DNA from: Glandiceps talaboti
Lineage: Eukaryota > Hemichordata > Enteropneusta > Spengelidae
DNA: 64,000 bases
Reading direction: 5' to 3'
NCBI RefSeq assembly: GCF_964340395.1
Contig: NC_135550.1
Span: forward strand, 7,794,101 to 7,858,100
Numbering within the stretch: position 1 is the first letter of the stretch; each line of letters begins with the position of its first letter. The translations under genes and the position numbers were made by a program. Shown here in pieces: positions 61,432 to 64,000 of this stretch. Below the pieces are notes generated by a model. That model worked only from the letters and a program-made list of their open reading frames with translations, ran no database searches and had not been told where the DNA came from.

Positions 61432-63622
61432 GGAAAAAAAAATCGCGTCGTCGCACCACTTTAGAAAGTTTACCCTGACCAGAACCAGATATTTTTTTTT
61501 GGCCTAACCATGTACCACCACTCGGGCGTAGGCTGTATGAGATTATACGTATAACTGGAGAAAGTTGTATAGTAATAGAAAGTGTGCAAATCTTTGTCCT
61601 TCATTGCCTTACATCAACATGCTAGTTCCAATAGACTCAAAGATTTTTGGTGTTGCACAGGGAGCCTACGAACCACAATGCAGCAAAACAAACAAACAAA
61701 CAAACAACATACACAAACACAAACAAACACACAAACACAAACACAGACACACACACACACAGTCACAGACACACACAAACATAAACACACACAAACAAAC
61801 ACAAACACACAAACAAACACAAACAAACAAACAAACACAAACACAGACACAAACACAAACACAAACACAGACACAGTCACAGACACAGACACAGACTGCA
61901 TAAGTAAAATATCATTTTATGCACATGAATAACTAATCTTTACAGGTTTATACAGGGTTTCATACTAGTGAAATAATGTACTATGGCTCTATATATATAT
62001 GTTGTTTTTTGTATGGATGAGTATATACTGAAACATACATATTTCAATAATATACAGCCTCCATAGATTAATTATTTATTTGGTGAGAATGGTGTCTTCA
62101 TTTACTAATTCAATTTTGTGTTTGGGTTTGTGTATGTTTATATTTATTTATTTATTTATTTATTTTTATTTATTTATAATTGCTTTTTATATATTTATTT
62201 TATTTATTTAGGTATTTGTTTTGTAACACTGTTCTCTGGCTTCCTGTGCTAACCTGTCACTTATAATGATATAACGTTGTTTGTTTCTCATTTACACAGG
62301 TCACACTAAAATTCTACACAAAAATTCCAATGTTAGGATACCATGTCACCCTGAAATGGTGTCAAAGAATGCAAGGACTCAATGGTTTCAATACAATGCT
62401 GCAGCCCATGGTTGGGAGCTGGTGACACCGACGAGGGGGAAGAGATTTCCAGACAGAAAGGGGAATTTGATGATCAAACACATCACAATAAACGATGAAG
62501 GCACTTATAAATGTCACATGAACAATGAGAATGGTGTTGTAATGGCTGAAGCAATCTGGCATTTCAAAGGTACATGTGTATGTACATCCTTTCTCACTAA
62601 AACTGTCACAAGGCAGTGAACAGTTTTCATCACTCGGTTGAATATTACTTTTCTTTGCAGGTGTGTTCAGTCATCATGACTCAAACGATATGCCGTCCCA
62701 TTACACTTTCATCATAGATCTCGGAGTAGCCTATTTACGGCGTTTACAGTATATTCCGTCCAATCTCTCCTAAGTATGAGAGATTGAATGGAATATACTG
62801 TAAGTGCCGTAAACAGGCTAATCTTGGAGGGGCCCCTTCTAAGAGCTATACTCTCACCAACCTTCTCTTTGTTGTAAGGGGTATAGCCAGTGAGGGCGCC
62901 CTGACATGACACATCTTACAGACTGCATTTCCTTAGACTTATTAGGCTGGCAGTTGATCATGAGCTGAAGTAACATAACAGAAGTATCCAACATGTCTTA
63001 TTGATCTTTGGATACAACACTAAAATTTGTGAACTATTGAGTACCTTGAGTAATTTAGTCTGTACTGTAAGGTATGCTATGATGGGGCACCCTCACACAT
63101 CAGTCAACCATGAAAGAGCAGGCTGGTGAAGGCAGACACTACTTATCTTACATTCAAGAATAATTTTGGAACTGTCAACTCAAAAGTGATTCTATGCAGA
63201 ACATACTATTAAACATCAATTGTTCTGCTAGTGATAAGTACTTGTTTAGGGAGAGGGTTGTAATTCAAAACACAATAGCCAAATGTCCAAAATTACACAA
63301 AATAAAAAGGAGAATGACATCTTTTGCTATCCATCCATCCATCTTTCAATCTAGTCTAGATGCTTGACCTTCAGGCTTTCCTCTGATACGACAAGTGATA
63401 GACTGCTTTCAATCCTGTTTGCTTAACTTGTATGTTTTTTGTGTACAAATACCCCCACCCCCACCCCCTCATGGTTGAGAGAGGACTACATATCTGTATG
63501 TTATATTTTTTGTCAGTTGGAAGCAAATTAAACATGGGAGCTGTTGGTGGTGGTAGTACTGGTGTCGTCATGGTAATACTCATTCCACTGACTGCATGGT
63601 TAATATATAGATACTGCAAAAA
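59678..63622 (+). CDS. membrane protein with thrombospondin type-1 and Ig domains
   Basis: Three exons join in phase: 59678-60062, 62300-62569 and 63517-63622 (donors GTGGGT, GTACAT, GTAAGT). Residues 1-19 are a signal peptide (MQKFFLSLLLVGFAILVQS). Residues 20-88 are a Gly/Gln/Pro/Tyr-rich linker with QQPV and GGY phrases. Residues 90-128 form a thrombospondin type-1 repeat with WSPCSQTC and six cysteines. Residues 129-218 form an Ig domain with Cys144, Trp157 and the DEGTYKC motif ending at Cys200. Residues about 228-249 are a hydrophobic helix (VVMVILIPLTAWLIY) followed by YRYCKK. If the last donor is used, the protein continues beyond the window. If it is not, TAA follows immediately and the protein has 254 residues with a tiny cytosolic tail. 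Role is inferred only: extracellular adhesion or matrix binding at the cell surface. I recognise the domains, not a named orthologue. Confidence 0.72.
60355..60500. repeat. dispersed repeat, paralogue of 4258-4410
   Basis: See the 4258 entry. Here the flanking DNA is intron of the TSP1/Ig gene, and an open frame of 71 codons crosses it without recognised motifs. Confidence 0.6.
61141..61500. mobile_element. ~360-bp element with CTGGTTCTGGTCAG inverted ends
   Basis: CTGGTTCTGGTCAG at 61150-61163 and its exact complement at 61475-61488. Both are flanked outside by TA/poly-A or poly-T tracts. An internal A run (about 61400-61430) and CG-rich subterminal patches (CGCGCGCG, CGCGTCG) are present. 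It is non-coding, in TSP1/Ig intron 1. Confidence 0.7.
61682..61897. repeat. (ACAAAC/ACACAG)n microsatellite
   Basis: Purine/C-rich simple repeat. ORFs crossing it encode TQTQTN-type repeats and are spurious. Confidence 0.95.
62140..62215. repeat. (ATTT)n microsatellite
   Basis: ATTT units with short interruptions, about 85 bp before the Ig exon. Confidence 0.9.
62727..62820. repeat. 94-bp near-perfect hairpin
   Basis: TAGCCTATTTACGGCGTTTA, then CAGTATATTCCGTCCAATCT, pair with AGATTGAATGGAATATACTG and TAAGTGCCGTAAACAGGCTA. The loop is CTAAGTAT. It lies in TSP1/Ig intron 2. Confidence 0.92.
62873..62921. mobile_element. short CTGTAAG-family copy
   Basis: TTGTAAGGGGTATAGCCAGT, GAGGGCGCCCTGACATGACA, CATCTTACAG: 49 bp with the family ends. 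It starts 52 bp after the 94-bp hairpin. Confidence 0.6.
63065..63152. mobile_element. ~88-bp CTGTAAG-family copy
   Basis: CTGTAAGGTATGCTATGATG, GGGCACCCTCACACATCAG ... TTATCTTACA. Closely related to the first unit at 47134. Confidence 0.7.
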
Positions 63623-64000
63623 GTAAGTAGTTGAACTCAGTTATGTTGCCATCAGTGTGCCCTGAGCAAATTTGACGTACAGCAATTTCTTGTCATGCAC
63701 CAAAAGATTATATTAATCATCCATCAAATTGTCTTGTTATTATACTGGTTGCCGAGCAAACTTTTTACATGTTGCTAAGGCAAAGCAATCTTATTCCATC
63801 TTGCTATGCAAATTATTCATGTTGCCATGCAACTTTTTTTAGAACTGCTTTCATAAACAAAGAACTCTTTTGAACTATAATGGGCAATTAAATTATGTCA
63901 ACTAGTTCATTTAGTGTTTTTCTTGAATACAATAAGATGTACAGCTCATTTCAAGTTAACATTCGCCAGTCATCATCAGTCAGAAACCAATAAGAAAGTG

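Noticed and set aside
61565-61932. TQTQTN-rich ORFs and VCVFV minus ORF
   Set aside because: Microsatellite translation.

Overview
The window is nuclear DNA of an intron-rich animal, most likely a marine invertebrate (an invertebrate deuterostome or lophotrochozoan; I cannot name the species). The reasons are GT-AG introns, orthologues of the animal genes CDKAL1 and ERG28, a class-B2 seven-transmembrane receptor with a somatomedin-B domain, very dense microsatellites, and many short inverted-repeat transposons. The ORFs of 60-120 codons outside the genes below are mostly chance or microsatellite ORFs.

Layout. 1-14.3 kb has no recognisable host gene. It holds a ~1.5 kb foldback, a ~117-bp tandem repeat, a LINE reverse-transcriptase relic, GTAT and GA microsatellites, and a ~1.7 kb minisatellite with a 62-bp unit. 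14.73-18.07 kb (minus) is a complete two-exon receptor gene, with a 364-bp foldback 11 bp beyond its stop. 19.3-27.5 kb is repeat-rich and contains a decayed Polinton/Maverick-like virion-gene block at about 21.2-22.6 kb. 28.8-33.5 kb (minus) is a three-exon ATP-grasp gene model. Its 3' end is present a second time, inverted, inside its own first intron (arms about 0.8 kb). 36.0-37.0 kb has long CT and AC arrays and a complete terminal-inverted-repeat element.

38.86-41.89 kb (minus) is ERG28, the sterol-synthesis scaffold of the endoplasmic reticulum. It is head-to-head with 44.15-55.21 kb (plus), CDKAL1, the tRNA methylthiotransferase. I could join all 12 CDKAL1 coding exons with consistent phase into a 550-residue protein that keeps both iron-sulfur cysteine triads and a C-terminal membrane anchor. 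59.68-63.62 kb (plus) is a small secreted/transmembrane protein with signal peptide, thrombospondin type-1 repeat, Ig domain and one membrane segment; it may continue past the window. An orphan exon-like ORF at 58.61 kb precedes it.

The genes do not form a pathway. ERG28 and CDKAL1 share only a putative bidirectional upstream region; the others are unrelated neighbours separated by mobile DNA. All gene calls come from reading translations, splice signals and remembered family features; no database search was run.
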